Shown here: one piece after another, positions 45,885 through 57,011 of the stretch | How the letters are laid out: each line of letters opens with the position of its first letter | Position numbering within the stretch: the stretch's first letter is position 1 | DNA from: Takakia lepidozioides | Taxonomy: Eukaryota > Streptophyta > Takakiopsida > Takakiales > Takakiaceae | Reading direction: 5' to 3' | DNA length: 64,000 bases | Assembly: GCA_030704615.1 (NCBI GenBank) | Contig: CM060731.1 | Location: 40,796,001-40,860,000, forward strand | Translations under genes and position numbers: made by a program | Notes under the pieces: generated by a model | What the model was told of the DNA's origin: nothing | Database searches by the model: none | Seen by the model: only the letters and a program-made list of their open reading frames with translations

Positions 45885-46960
45885 GCAAAAACACCTGAGT
45901 CTGGACCCACACTATATCCTTGCTCCTTCAGCTATCCATGCCTCTACACAAATCAAGCATACATCCTTGCCTTGCTGCTAGCAGTTGACGATGACAGCCT
46001 AGATTTGTTCTAGGAAACACCCAACTCAACTTATCACACTAGTTCATATGCTCAATTGCATCTGCTATTCTCTATAATCCAACAAGCATTCACCTTCTTG
46101 CCTCGATTGTCCCACCATTGACTGGGGTCAGAAAAGTATTCATTCCACAGTTTGTCCTCGTCTCTGTTACCTGTTTCTGGATACTTTCCTGTTGTCTCAT
46201 CGGCAATATCATGTCAAAGTCACTCCAAACTAGATTCATTCAACCAGGTAACTTGCAGAATTCAACATGGAAAGTTAGGGCCGATTCTAATAAGAGGGAA
46301 AAACAGGGTGAGATGTGCTGAAGAAGATGCTTTTATTAGCAGTGCCTGATTATATCAATTGTGCCGCTGCTGCCAGTTGACCATCTACCCATGCAGGTTT
46401 CTGGTAGCTATTGATCCACAGGGAATCACAGGTAATGTGGAGCTTGAAATCTGGCCCTCTTAGATGAATCTAGACCCACACTCTATTCCTGCTCCTCCAT
46501 GCCTCTACACAAATCATGCATTCACCCTTTCCATGCCGCTAGCAACTGACAATGAAAGCCTAGAATTGTTCTAGGAAACACCCAACTCAACTTATCACAC
46601 TAGTTCCTATGCTCAATTGCATTTGCTACTCTCTGTAATCCAACATGCATTTACCTTTTGCCTCGATTGTCCCACCATTGACTGGAGTCAGAAAAGTATT
46701 CATTCCACAGCTCCTGGTCTCTTTGTCTCTGTTACTTGTTTCTGGATACTTTCCTGTTGTCACATTAGCAATATCAGTCAGTCACTCCAAACTATCAAAG
46801 GTTCACTCAACCAGCTAACTTGCAGAATTCAACATGAAAATTCAAGGCCGATTTTGATAAGAGGGAAAAACAAGGTGAAATGTGTTGAAGAAGGTGCATC
46901 ATTAGCAGTGCCTGAATTTATCAATTGTGTTGTTGCTGCTGCAGCTTCCAGTTGACCATC
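45885..46960 (-). repeat. Tandem duplication of a PPR 5' region, about 580 bp units
   Basis: Unit 1 (about 45885-46469) and unit 2 (about 46470-47035) align along their length (AACACCCAACTCAACTTATC, CATTGACTGG.GTCAGAAAAG, CTTGCAGAATTCAACATG). Each ends with sequence equivalent to the start of the PPR coding region (CAGTTGACCATCTACCCATG). Further partial copies lie at about 48760, 48870, 49400 and 50865-50900. Confidence 0.8.
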
Positions 46961-46989
46961 TACCCATGTAGGTTGTTAGTAGCTATTGA

Positions 46990-48760
46990 TTCACAGGGAA
47001 TCATAAGTAATCTTGTGCCTGAAATCTGGCCATACTCTATCCCTCCGCTTCTTTTTTCCCACACATATGCAGCCATCACAGCCTCCAAACTGTCGATGGT
47101 ACCCTTTGCCCATCATTTGCTCATAGGTATCCAAAGCCTCCATCCCGTGACCCTGCTGGGCATATAATCCTGCGATCATCACGTTCCATGATACCACATC
47201 TTGTGTAGCCATCTTATCAAACACTGCCTTTGCATCCTCGATGGACCCACATTTTTAAAAGTCCACGAGGGTATTGTTCAGAATCACATCTGGTACAATT
47301 CCAGCTTTGGCGATGTCACCATGCACCTCTTTGCCCTTTTCCAGGGTTGCTAGGCTTGCACAAGCATTGCGAATGCACACAAAACGTGATGTGATTGCAC
47401 TTCACCCCTTCCCCTATCAATTGCTCATACGTCTCCAAGGCCTCTATCCCGCGCCTTTGCTGTGCATACCCTGCAAGCATCGTGTTCCACGACACCACAT
47501 CACGTTTAGCCATAGTGTTGAACAATCCCTTCGCATCCTCAATGCTCCCACATTTGGCATACATGTCCACCAGGGCAGAGTTCAGAATGACATTGGGTAC
47601 AATTCCAACTTTGACAATGTCACCATGGACCTCTTTGCCCTTATCCAGGGCTGCCAGGCTTGCAAACGCACACAAATGTGACGTGGTTGGGCTTCACCCC
47701 TTTGCAGATCATTTGCTCATATGTCTCCAAAGCCTCCATCCCGCGCCCTTGCTGTGCATATCCTGCAATCATCGCACTCCACAACACCACATCTCGTTCA
47801 GCCATATTGTCAAACACTCCCTTTGCATGCTCGATGCTCCCACATTTGACATACATGTCCACCAGGGTATTGTTCAGGATCACATCTGGTACGATTCTGA
47901 CGATGTCGCCATGCACCTCTTTGCCCTTTTGCAGGGCTGTCAGGCTTGTATACGCACTACAAACGCACACAAACGTGATGTGGTTGGGCTTCACCCCTTC
48001 CCCCATCATTTGCTCATAGGTCTCCAAAGCCTCCATCCCGCGCCCCTGCTGTGCATAGCCTGCGAGCATCGCACTCCACGACACCACATTTCGTTCAGCC
48101 ATATTGTCGAACACTCCCTTTGCATGCTCGATGCACCCACATTTGGCATACATGTCCAACGGGGCAGTATTCAGGATGACATCTGGTAGGATTCCAGCTC
48201 TCACGATGTCGCCATGCACCTCTTTGCCTTTTTCCAGGGCTGCCAGGCTTGCACACGCACTGCAAACGCTCACAAACGTGATGTGGTTGGGCTTCATCGC
48301 TTCCCCAATCATTTGCTCATAGATCTCCAAAGCATTCCTACCACACCCATGCTTGGTAAATCCTGCCAACATTATATTCCACGTGATCAAAGATCATTGA
48401 GGCATTCTGTTGAACACTTGGTGAGCATCCATGATGCTCCACACTTAACATACATGTTGACAAGGGTGTTGAGGAGAAAAACATTTGGCGTGAATCCACT
48501 TTGGCTAATGTGAGTGTGCACCTGTTTTCCAACTTCCAGGCCTTTCACCTTGATGCACTTATGCAAGAGACAGACATGCGTTTCTGAATCTGCTGAAATG
48601 CCTCCTTGGTTTAAAGTCTGTAGAGCCTCTTTTAGTCTGCGTGCCTCACAAGGCACCTTCACATGCCCAGAAGTGCCAGAAGAGGCATTGTGGACTCCCT
48701 CTCTTGATCCTCTTCCAGAAGCTGTGGTCTTGGTTGAGGTGCCTGATTTTATCAACTGTG
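46990..48760 (-). pseudogene. PPR pseudogene inside the CACTA element
   Basis: On the minus strand the first frame (48755-48387) gives MIKSGTSTKTTASGRGSREG and KGLEVGKQVHTHI, parallel to the N-terminal region of the 1509-3911 protein. A frameshift leads to 48390-47641, about 249 residues of PLS repeats (CASLAALEKGKEVHGD, DMYAKCGCIEHAKGVF). Further frames at 47675-47316 and 47224-46991 continue the repeats. E and DYW domains are absent. At least four frameshifts or stops occur. It once resembled the functional gene but differs in sequence (HGDIV instead of HADI), so it derives from another family member. Confidence 0.88.
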
Positions 48761-48889
48761 ACGTTGCAGCTGCTGCCTTTAGTTGACCATCTACCCACGC
48801 AAGTTTCTTGTAGCAATTGATCCTAGCTAGTGCCTTGTTCTATCAATGTGTTGCTGCCTCTGCTGTTTCCAGTTGACCATCTACCCACT

Positions 48890-49560
48890 TATAGCCGCTG
48901 TGCTATTGAAGAAGGTGGCCCCTTTCCCCCATTTTCCAGAGGTCCCAGGCTTGCACACGCTTTTGCAAACACAAACACCCACCCGTGGTAAATCCTTCCA
49001 GCATTGTATTCCATGAGATCAAAGATCGTTGAGGCATTCTGTTGAAAACTTGGTGAGCATTCATGATGCTCCCGCACTTAACATACAGGTTGACAAGGGT
49101 GTTGAGGAGAAAAACATTTGGCGTGAGTCCACTTTGGATCATAATGTGAGTGTGCACCTGCTTTCCAACTTCCAGACCTTTCATCTTGATGCACTTAAGC
49201 AAAAGACAGACATACTTATCTAAATCTGCTGAAATTCCTCATTGTTTTAAAGTTTGTAGAGCCTCATTCATTTTGCCTGCCTCGCAAAGCATCTTGACAT
49301 GCCCAGAAGTGCCAGAAGAGGCATTGTGGACTCCCTCTCTTGATCCTCTTCCAGAAGCTGTGGTCATGGTTGAGGTGCCTGATTTGATCATTTGTGCCGC
49401 TGCTGCCGCGGCTTCCAATTGACCATCTACCCATGCAGGTTTCTTGTAGCTATCCTTCCACAGGGAATCATAGGTGATCTGGAGCTTGAAATCCGGCCTG
49501 CTTCGATGAATCTCAACCCACACTCTATCCTTGCTCCTTCATTCCAGAGCTTCTCCTAGT
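48890..49560 (-). pseudogene. Second PPR N-terminal fragment
   Basis: The frames 49523-49239 (DSYKKPAWVDGQLEAAA, SGTSTMTTASGRGSREG) and 49202-48903 (MKGLEVGKQVHTHIM, NTLVNLYVKCGS) repeat the N-terminal part of the neighbouring PPR pseudogene. It is thus a tandem partial copy. It breaks off after the first PPR repeats. Confidence 0.85.
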
Positions 49561-49632
49561 TTTTGTTATCAGTTTTCAATACTTTCCTATTGCCACATAG
49601 GCAGTAACATGTCAAAATCACTTCAAAACCCC

Positions 49633-50825
49633 GGGGGTTGCTACACTGTGAGCTTGGAGACGTGAGCCTGTGAGCCCAGGAGCCCGTGAGCCCACCATAG
49701 GCTCACGCCACGTCATTTATGAATTCCGAACTTACAGGGCGTATTTCCGCGGGAGGCGCCTATAGCCGCGGATTGACTTACCTTTTTCAGTCATTGCAGA
49801 TAATGACTTTTACATCCATCCCACACAAGGTTTGTTTTTTTTTTTTTTGTTTTTTTTGTTTTTTCGTTTTCTTGTTCCTTCGCAGATGCCTGAAAAACAG
49901 TGTGCGGCACCGCACACTGTTTCTAGGGCTTCTGCGAAGCACGTTTTCTGTGCAGATGGCCATCCCATAGGAGTTTTTTTTATTTTTATTTTTATTTTTA
50001 TTTTTAATTTTTCATTTTTTCGTATTTTCGTTCCCTCGCAGCTGCCCGGAAAACAGTGTGCGGCACCGTACACTGTATTCAGGGCATCTGCGGTGCTTTT
50101 TTTTCTCTGCAGCTGCCCATCCCACACACGTTTTGTCTTTTTTTCATTCCCACGCAGATGCCCTGGAAGTAGTGTGCGATGTCGCACACTACTTTTAGGG
50201 CATCTGCGGTGCACGTTTTTTTTGCAGCTGCCCATCCCGCACACGGGTTTTTTTTTTTTTCCCCCGTTTCTATGTAGATGCCCGCAAAACAGTGTGCGGT
50301 GCCGCACACTGTTTTCAGGGCATCTGCGGTGCACGTTTTTTCTGCAGCTCCCCATCCCACACACGCAATTTTTTTTTTTTTGCCTGACAAGTACACCGGC
50401 ACAGAACACTCTCTTGAAATACAAAAAATGATCTATAAGAAAGGGGAGAGGCAAAGGAAAGGGGAATGGGAAGTGAACCCAGACGGGTCTCCTTTCAGTG
50501 TCGGTTTGTTTGCAATATGCAGCTTAAATTGACAGACTGCACAACGTTGCAGTCAATGAGTCTCTTTTCATTGTCGGTTTGTTTGGAATATGCAGCATAA
50601 GTCGGCATACTGTAAATGCGTATTCGCACGGTTATAGGTCCCTCGGGTATAGGTATCTTATCTTTTCGCCATTTGTGTTATGACATCTGCTGACATGGCG
50701 GACGCTCACGCTTATGTGGCGTGAACGCCACGTCATGCAGAGGGAGCCTGGGCTCACTCCACGTCAGCCAAGCGTGAGCTCAGCTCCCAGGCTCACGGGG
50801 CTGGGCTCACGCCGTAGCTACGCTA
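49633..50825. mobile_element. Nested terminal-inverted-repeat element, 1193 bp
   Basis: CAAAACCCC occurs at 49624-49632 and 50826-50834, directly flanking the insert. Inside, the ends GGTTGCTACACTGTGAGC and the complement of GCTCACGCCGTAGCTACGC form imperfect inverted repeats (about 13 of 17 positions). Both termini are rich in GTGAGCC/GGCTCAC motifs. Compared with the parallel PPR flanks at 46215 and 46785, removing the insert restores continuous sequence. A 9-base duplication points to Mutator-like, an 8-base reading to hAT. It has no coding capacity. Confidence 0.75.
49881..50328. repeat. Array of four near-perfect 55 bp palindromes
   Basis: Palindromes at 49881-49935, 50037-50092, 50153-50208 and 50275-50328 each read CGCAGATGCCC.GAAAACAG-TGTGCGG, a 2-3 base loop, and the complement. 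They are separated by poly-T tracts and GCAGCTGCCCATCCCACACACG-like spacers, giving units of about 115-155 bases. In the third unit both arms share the same three changes (AGTAGTGTGCGA instead of AACAGTGTGCGG), so pairing is kept. The array causes long spurious frames on both strands. Confidence 0.9.
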
Positions 50826-50834
50826 CAAAACCCC

Positions 50835-52039
50835 CCGTACCATAGATCCACCAAGAGCTAGCTTGCAGAATTCAACATGAAAATTAGGGACAACTCTGAT
50901 AACAGGGAAAACAGCTGAAATGTATTGAAGAAGATACCGCTGCCTGGTTCTATCAACCGAGTCTGATGGGAAGGAAAAACAGGCTGAAATAGGTCAAAAA
51001 AGAAGGTGCCCTCATCACATTGTGTTTGACCTTGTATCATGACCCATGGAGGATTTGACTGACCATGAACCTAAGAGAACCTCTTGTGTGTGCTGCTTGT
51101 GTCTGTTGTCAAGTAATATCTAATTGGTCTGTGAGAACCACCACGGTGCAGCTGAGCGGTAGAAATTGAAGCACGGCCTGCTAAGACCAAGCTGACTCTT
51201 CCAAGAACCGTGTAAACATCAGGAAGGATACTAAAGCACAGTACTAACAGGAGCCAAGAGCCCACATTTGTAGGATGGACAAACTTCTTCACATCGTAAT
51301 TAAGAAAAAGCCACACCTTGCGATTGCGGTTGTCCCACCATCGTGAAGGATATTTAAAAACTCATGCCAACTCTGCTCCATGCTGCAAATTCAGGGTTGA
51401 GTCTGATGAGAGCGCAAAACAGGCTGAAATAGGTCGAAGAAGAAGGTGCCCTCACCACATTGTCCTTGACCTAAGACCAAGCTGACTCTCCCCAGAATGG
51501 CGAGCTCTCAGCCGACACCTAGCCTCGCACACATACCCTAGCGTTTGTCGGGTTGCTTGCTTTTCAGATGCGAAGGTTGCTCCAACTGCGGGCCTCCCAT
51601 GTTTGCCCTCCCTCCCGCTCACTGCTCTAAGGCCCAGCCCTCTCTCTCTCCCTCCCGCTCGCTTGCTCTAAGTCCCAGCCCTCTGTTCACAGCTACCGGG
51701 ATAGGCAATTTTTTTAAGAAATTAACCTTTTGCAAACCCTACAAGCAACTTTTGCAAAAAAAAATTAAACCTTTTGCACTCTGCAACAAGTTTTAAAGGT
51801 ACCATGTACTAGCTCTCCCTATTTTCTTTTACAATGTTGAATGATTCATATTTATGTCCCTGTACTGATATGGCCACACTTAATTTGACTCCCTTCAATC
51901 ATAATATGAGGATTGTTAAGCTTGCATTGCATTCGGTTTACATTGCAAAGTGCGACGACCACCTCTTCGTCTTTCCAAGGGCAGAAATCTGAAGTTCATG
52001 ATTTATTCCATTTGCAGCGGAGTACCAACTAAACCCATA
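50835..52039. other. CACTA interior without recognised gene
   Basis: Sequence continues the PPR 5' flank repeats (CTTGCAGAATTCAACATGAAAATT at 50864; AACAGGCTGAAATAGGTC at about 50979 and 51419, an internal duplication of about 440 bases). No transposase or other coding region was recognised. Confidence 0.5.
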
Positions 52040-52302
52040 CACCACAATCAGTGGAAATAATTGTATGGTCCCATTTCACACAGGTGTGTAACATGCCATG
52101 TAAACTAAGCCAACCCCTGCCACACTCATGGCTGTTTTCACACCGTTCTTACCTGGGGTGTGGACCACATGTGAGACACCCCACAATTAGGGCATATTTA
52201 GACCCACACCTTGGCTCAGTCTACAGACCCGTGATAAAAGCCGTGGAATGTGTCAGGTGTGAGATGGCATACCCGTGGAAATAGCCGGTTTCTCTTCTAG
52301 TG

Positions 52303-53530
52303 GTTTATGCTAGCAATTTAAGCTCTAGAATAGCTCGTATGGTGGGAGTGACGTCCACTCCTCCCATGAGTGGTGTGCCACAGCCCCACCTACAGTCAGT
52401 CCTACCAGCTGCTCAGTCAAATGTGGTGTCACATGCCCTTCCCATGGGCATGCGGGCACCACAAGCAAGTTTGCCATCCTCTAGTATGGGACCAGCCATT
52501 AGTGGGGTTAATCAAAGTACTGCGTCTGCTGTTAATTCTATACATGTTGCCAATACCTCTTCTACTCCTACTCAAGCCACTGTTCCCTGCTGTGTTGCTC
52601 ATGCTTCTGTTCTTCCTGGGCACATAAACCACAGTTTGCCTTGTCATCTGATCCCTCAGCTCACCACTCAACCCTATCCAGAGTATAATATGGGGGAAGA
52701 CTTTGATAGGTACCTTCAAATGTTTGAAGTCATTGCTAGCGTCAATGGAGTGCCTGAGAACTTCAAGATGGTCATCTTTAGGATAAGCATGAAGGGGTCA
52801 GCTCTTGCTGCATGCAGCAGTCATGGATGATCCCAGCCTCAATTAGGCGACCCTTATAAAATGGGCTAAGACCTTGTTCAAGCCTCCTGAAAGACCTCTA
52901 GACTGCTTTGCTAAGCTCTCTCCCAGGACTTACCAGCCTGGAGAATCCATGTTGCAATTTTACATGGACATCAAGTCTACTGCTGTTGAGAACATCATTG
53001 ACCCGACAGAAATAGATTGCATGATCAAAAGGTATTTTCTCCTTGGCTTGCCCCCTACTATTCAAAATTGGGCTCAGCGTCGTTATTTTATTAATGACAA
53101 AACCATGTTAACAGAAATTAACCTTGAGATGGCAGACTTGGCTGACAGCAAATCAACGCAACATCATGCCAAGTTTCAAGCTCCAATGGGCTCTGAGCTT
53201 GGCATGGCTGCAACATCTGTGCCTTATGTTCCTCCTGCTATGCATTGTAAGACAGATGACTTCACCCTTCAATGATTGGCCAACATAGTAGGCAGTCTTA
53301 GTGAGTTTGTAGCCACTCAATTTACTGCTATGCAAGCCCACCAACAGCGTTGGCAGCCTCGTCAGGCACAAAGCCAACAAGTGGCAATAGTAGGAGTCGC
53401 ACCCAAACTGGGCAGGCATATGAAGGTAATCATGTTGCATGTTACATCTGTGGATCTTTTGAGCACTTGACTATTGTCCAGACAAGGCAGGCTTACCAGA
53501 GCTGATCAAGAATAGGAAAGTTGCTAGTGG
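52303..53530 (+). pseudogene. Ty3 gag, 3' part, frameshifted
   Basis: It continues the low-complexity N-terminus (Ser/Thr/Pro-rich), then gives YNMGEDFDRYLQMFEVIASV and VPENFKMVIFRISMKGSALA, typical of Ty3 capsids. After a shift near 52830 it reads MLQFYMDIKSTAVENI and IDCMIKRYFLLGLPP. Near 53425-53480 a CCHC knuckle is visible as CYICGSFEHL followed, after a small frame change, by DYCPD. Confidence 0.8.
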
Positions 53531-53689
53531 TTCTTCCTCTCCTTTAAACTAGAGAGACCTCTTGGGAAGGGGACAAGAGGTCAATCATCTAGCAACCCTA
53601 CCTCTCTTATACCAGTTCAAGCTGTTTTATCTACTAACTTCAAGGCCTTGCATTGTCCTCTCAGTAGAAGGGCTGCTGACCAGCAGATC

Positions 53690-53965
53690 AGTCCCCTTAT
53701 GGCTCAGTGCCACATCCATGAGCTAAGCTTTCCCTGCGTGATTGATACAGGATGCACATATCTGCCATCCCTCTGAATGTAGTAAGAGTCCTTGGTCTTA
53801 AGCTATGCCCTGCTTCAGGAATTGAGGTTCTGATTGCTGATGGGTCAAGATATGAGCCTCTGGGATTAGTTACTGTGCCCATCAGGATTCACAAGAAAGA
53901 GGTGGTGGTGACTGTCACGGACATAGCCCAGAGGAACTTACCAGTAAATACTAGAAGTTACTAAA
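53690..53965 (+). pseudogene. Ty3 aspartic protease domain
   Basis: FPCVIDTGCTY, with the D-T-G triad at 53744-53752, is followed after a small frame change by PLNVVRVLGLKLCPASG, VLIADGSRYEPLGLV and a VTVTDIAQRNLPV end. This is the retropepsin fold order. Directly after it come about 90 bases with repeated AGTTACCAT, then integrase; there is no reverse transcriptase. Confidence 0.8.
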
Positions 53966-54048
53966 TTACCATGTTATCAAAAGTTACCATGATCTACCAT
54001 GATTTACCATAAGTTACCATTAGTTACCGCGTTTCCATTGTTCCTTGT

Positions 54049-55120
54049 ATGCAGGTCACCTTGGTATCAAGAAAACTGTGGCCCGCATCCAAGAGGTATA
54101 CTATTGGCTGGGAATTCACCAAGACGTCATCGAAGTGTGAAGGTTGTCGTGCTAACATTGATCTCCCTAAGGCCCGGATCTTGTATGAGATGCAGCCTTT
54201 GCCTGTCACCCATGCTTTTGCTCGTGTTGGCATTGACTTAGTAGGACCCTTCGCACTCACATCAAAGGGTCAAAGCTACATTTGTGTTGCTACCGACTAC
54301 TTGACTAAGTGGGTAGAAGTCCGGCCTTTGCGTTCCAAGGCTAGTGATGCTGTAGCTCAGTTTTTCTTCAATGAGATCCTTATGCGGCATGGGTGTCCAA
54401 GGGAGATACTAACGGATCAGGGCAAGGAATTTTGTAACCAGCTCTTCACGGTGATTTGCTTCAACTTCGGTGTTAAGCATTCCACCACCGCCCCATACCA
54501 TCCCCAGACCAATGGCCTTACGGAACACCTCAACCAAACTCTTTGCCGAATGTTGGAGAAGAATGGCGCGTTTACCAGGGAGTGGGATACCTTTCTTCCC
54601 CCTATTCTCTTTGCTTATTGCACCACCGTACATGCTAGCACCAAGAAGACTCCTGTTGAGTTGTTGTATGGTCGCAAGTATGTTTCTCCTTTGCATTCTA
54701 CCCCTCTTATCTCTACTGTTGCTGATCCGGTTGATCTTGAGACCTTTGTTGAGGATCTTCATGCTCGGCATGCGGTGTCTATCCATGATGCCAAGACAAA
54801 CATTGGTAAGGCTCAGCTAACCCAGGCCCGTAATTTTAACAAGCGTGTCAAGTATTCTAACCTGTTTCAGGTGGGGGACACCGTGTGCGATCGATTACAA
54901 CATGGCAAGCATGCATGCAAATCTAAGCTCAAGATCGACGGTCCATACTTGATCTATCAGATTTTACGTGGGTGACGTGCTCTCCTTCTTCCACAAGGCT
55001 CTAATACTGAAGTGCGGGATGAACATGTTTCCTTGACAGACTTGGTGCATTCCGAGCTAGTTTTTGATCTTACATGTATCAATGTGGAGGGGCGCACGGT
55101 GGGGTGGGTGATGTCTTGAT
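54049..55120 (+). pseudogene. Ty3 integrase, core nearly intact
   Basis: The HHCC zinc region starts at about 54055 (GHLGIKKTVARIQEVYYWLG, then CEGC after a frame change). The catalytic core is open from 54150 to 54975: VGIDLVGPF (first Asp), EILTDQGKEFCNQLF (second Asp) and HPQTNGLTEHLNQTL (Glu). It continues with FLPPILFAYCTTVHAST and VELLYGRK. A stop at 54973 precedes a readable tail to about 55120. The integrase would insert cDNA into host DNA. With RT and RNase H missing, the element could not have moved by itself. Confidence 0.88.
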
Positions 55121-56552
55121 ATTCTTAGCTGATCTACTTCAGCTTGATCCTCTTCTCTTATCAGCGCCTTAGTCTTAGTTTGTGGATGGCGACTCTTGGG
55201 GTCCTAGGACTTGACCTCTCTAGGACTTCAAACATTTAGTTTCATGGCATATCACCATTTGTACTCCCTGCACGGTTGTGTGTCCTCCATTTCATCTCAC
55301 AAATAGCAATGGTCATTAACATTCTGCATGGGGGTCCTAGACATAAGCACACTGACCTCCTCAACTGATACTTCTCACATTCTCCCCTGTCAAGAAGCTT
55401 AACTTACCCATGGAGCCACAACACTATCAGTACACAGTTGATAGCAGACAGGAAAGGAGGGGAGACCTGAGATAAGCGAATTCCCAGTCTCAAATAATCT
55501 ATTTCAAGTCTAATCTTTGGTCCTAAGCAAACCTTCCCAAAACTGGAAGGTGACATCTTCTCCCCCTTTAAGATTCAGATGTATAGTCTACAATCTGTAA
55601 TTCAAAAACCTGCAGATTTCAGATTAGCTAGTAGCTTCTTTCAGGTGTCTTGCTTTAGGCTGGGACTAAAAAGGAGCAAACTCACTAGTTGAGAATCCTC
55701 ACAACTGACACCATAAGATGATGCTAGCCTCATTCCTTGCACATGATTGGGTGTGGAAGGTATGTGGACTACGGAAGGATGGTGTCCAGAAAACATAGTA
55801 GAGAGATAGGGTGTTACATACTCGAATAACAGGACAGGGACCACATTGGGGGAAATGGACTCTGGCCAGGTGACCATCCACATGTGCGATCACACGAATG
55901 AGGAGATGGAGTGGCAACAATGGTCCGGAGCCCCTTCAAGCTCAACTCATCAGACTTCTCCATATCAATTCGATGGCGAGGACCGAAAGTTGTGTTGGCA
56001 CTCTCTGAGGACTTTCCACAAGTTGATAAGGAGGTGGCAAGGCGTCTGATCACCCTCGACTCTATACCAGTGAGTGGTTTTTGCTCACTTGTGCTACAGG
56101 CGTTTTCTCCAGTTACCCAGATTTGATGTTTGTTGGATCAATAGTTTCATTCTGTCTCCAGAGCTTTCAGGATGTAAAGGCAAGTTTGATACATGATCAA
56201 CTTCAGCAGAACAAGGAGTGATAGCAGGGTTAGTTTCCACACTAGGATTAGTTTCAACAACAAGTTCCACACTAATCTGAAGAAGCAGGCTCTCCCCTTC
56301 ACTACAAGCTACACAAGACAAGTCACGAACAGTAGCCATTCCCTGCAACCACACCCCAACGGCACAATGTGAGATGGCGATATCACAACAGCACGAGAAA
56401 ATACGGCAAGGCGAGGAGCCGCCACTGATAACACGCATTAGCGAACCACTTAGGCAGCAAGATGTAGAGCAGATCCCGCGAGAAGGACCTAACTGACCCT
56501 GCCATGCGGGCAAGATCCACCAACGCCTATGGTACCCGGCTTCTCTCCACCA
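55121..56552. other. No gene; 3' part of the nested block
   Basis: No recognised coding sequence. A minus-strand frame of 161 codons (56579-56094, Cys/Ser-rich) has no known resemblance. If the 455 bp repeats are LTRs of a minus-strand element, this would be its leader. Confidence 0.35.
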
Positions 56553-57011
56553 TAAAACAAGCCTGAAGCATATACTCATTTCCTCTCAAAAAGCAAGGTT
56601 GCACAACAAAGGGGCGAGCGGAAAGAGCAAGCAACGCGCGAGAGGAGGATCAAACACATGGATTTGACACAAAGCAGCTCTCATCCAAAGCTTGTACACC
56701 AAAATCACATATACACTAGCACCCGAGTACACCGCCCTGACCTTGTGTCAGGGCGCTGTCTTTATACAAAAGCCCTAGCTTTAGTGGCCCACCGCGTGGC
56801 GAGGCGCCACAAGCCAAAGCCCACGCCGCCGCCTTGTAGCCCTGGATCTGATGAAGGGCCAGGATTGAGCCACCAGCCAAAACTAACCCTAACCTAGATA
56901 TCATTGTAACGGTTTAACGGCTTTATACGCCCAACAAATATACTACGGATGTGTATCGCCGTTTTGGATGAAACGGGCCATTTCTAGGCTAAGCAAATAT
57001 GGGGCTTTACA
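56553..57011. repeat. 455-459 bp dispersed repeat, copy 2
   Basis: Near-identical to 42364-42818. It is flanked by a 7-base direct repeat CTCCACC (56545-56551 and 57013-57019), suggesting insertion as a unit. A TATA-like sequence lies on the minus strand at the same place as in copy 1. Confidence 0.75.

Larger units (their letters stand above)
44933..52302. mobile_element. CACTA transposon carrying PPR fragments, 7370 bp
   Basis: The left end CACTAGAAGAGAAACCGGC (44933) is matched by the inverted right end ending at 52302. The terminal repeats are about 29 bases with one mismatch. GTT flanks both ends (44930-44932 and 52303-52305), the 3-base target duplication of CACTA/EnSpm elements. Terminal regions (44963-45480 and about 52040-52272) repeat CTTTTTCCACGG-like and GGTGTGGAC-like subterminal motifs. 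No transposase reading frame was recognised. Most of the inside is decayed PPR gene sequence plus a nested element. It is therefore a non-autonomous, gene-fragment-carrying CACTA. It sits within a gag reading frame. Confidence 0.9.

Noticed and set aside
49881..50328. CRISPR-like array
   Set aside because: The repeats are palindromes with variable simple-sequence spacers inside plant transposons; there are no cas genes.
49810..50454. Long open frames of about 200 codons on both strands
   Set aside because: They arise from tandem palindromes and poly-T tracts and mirror each other; no protein character.
42364..57011. Calling the 455 bp repeats the LTRs of the plus-strand Ty3 element
   Set aside because: They do not start with TG on the plus strand, no PPT precedes copy 2, and promoter-like signals lie on the minus strand.
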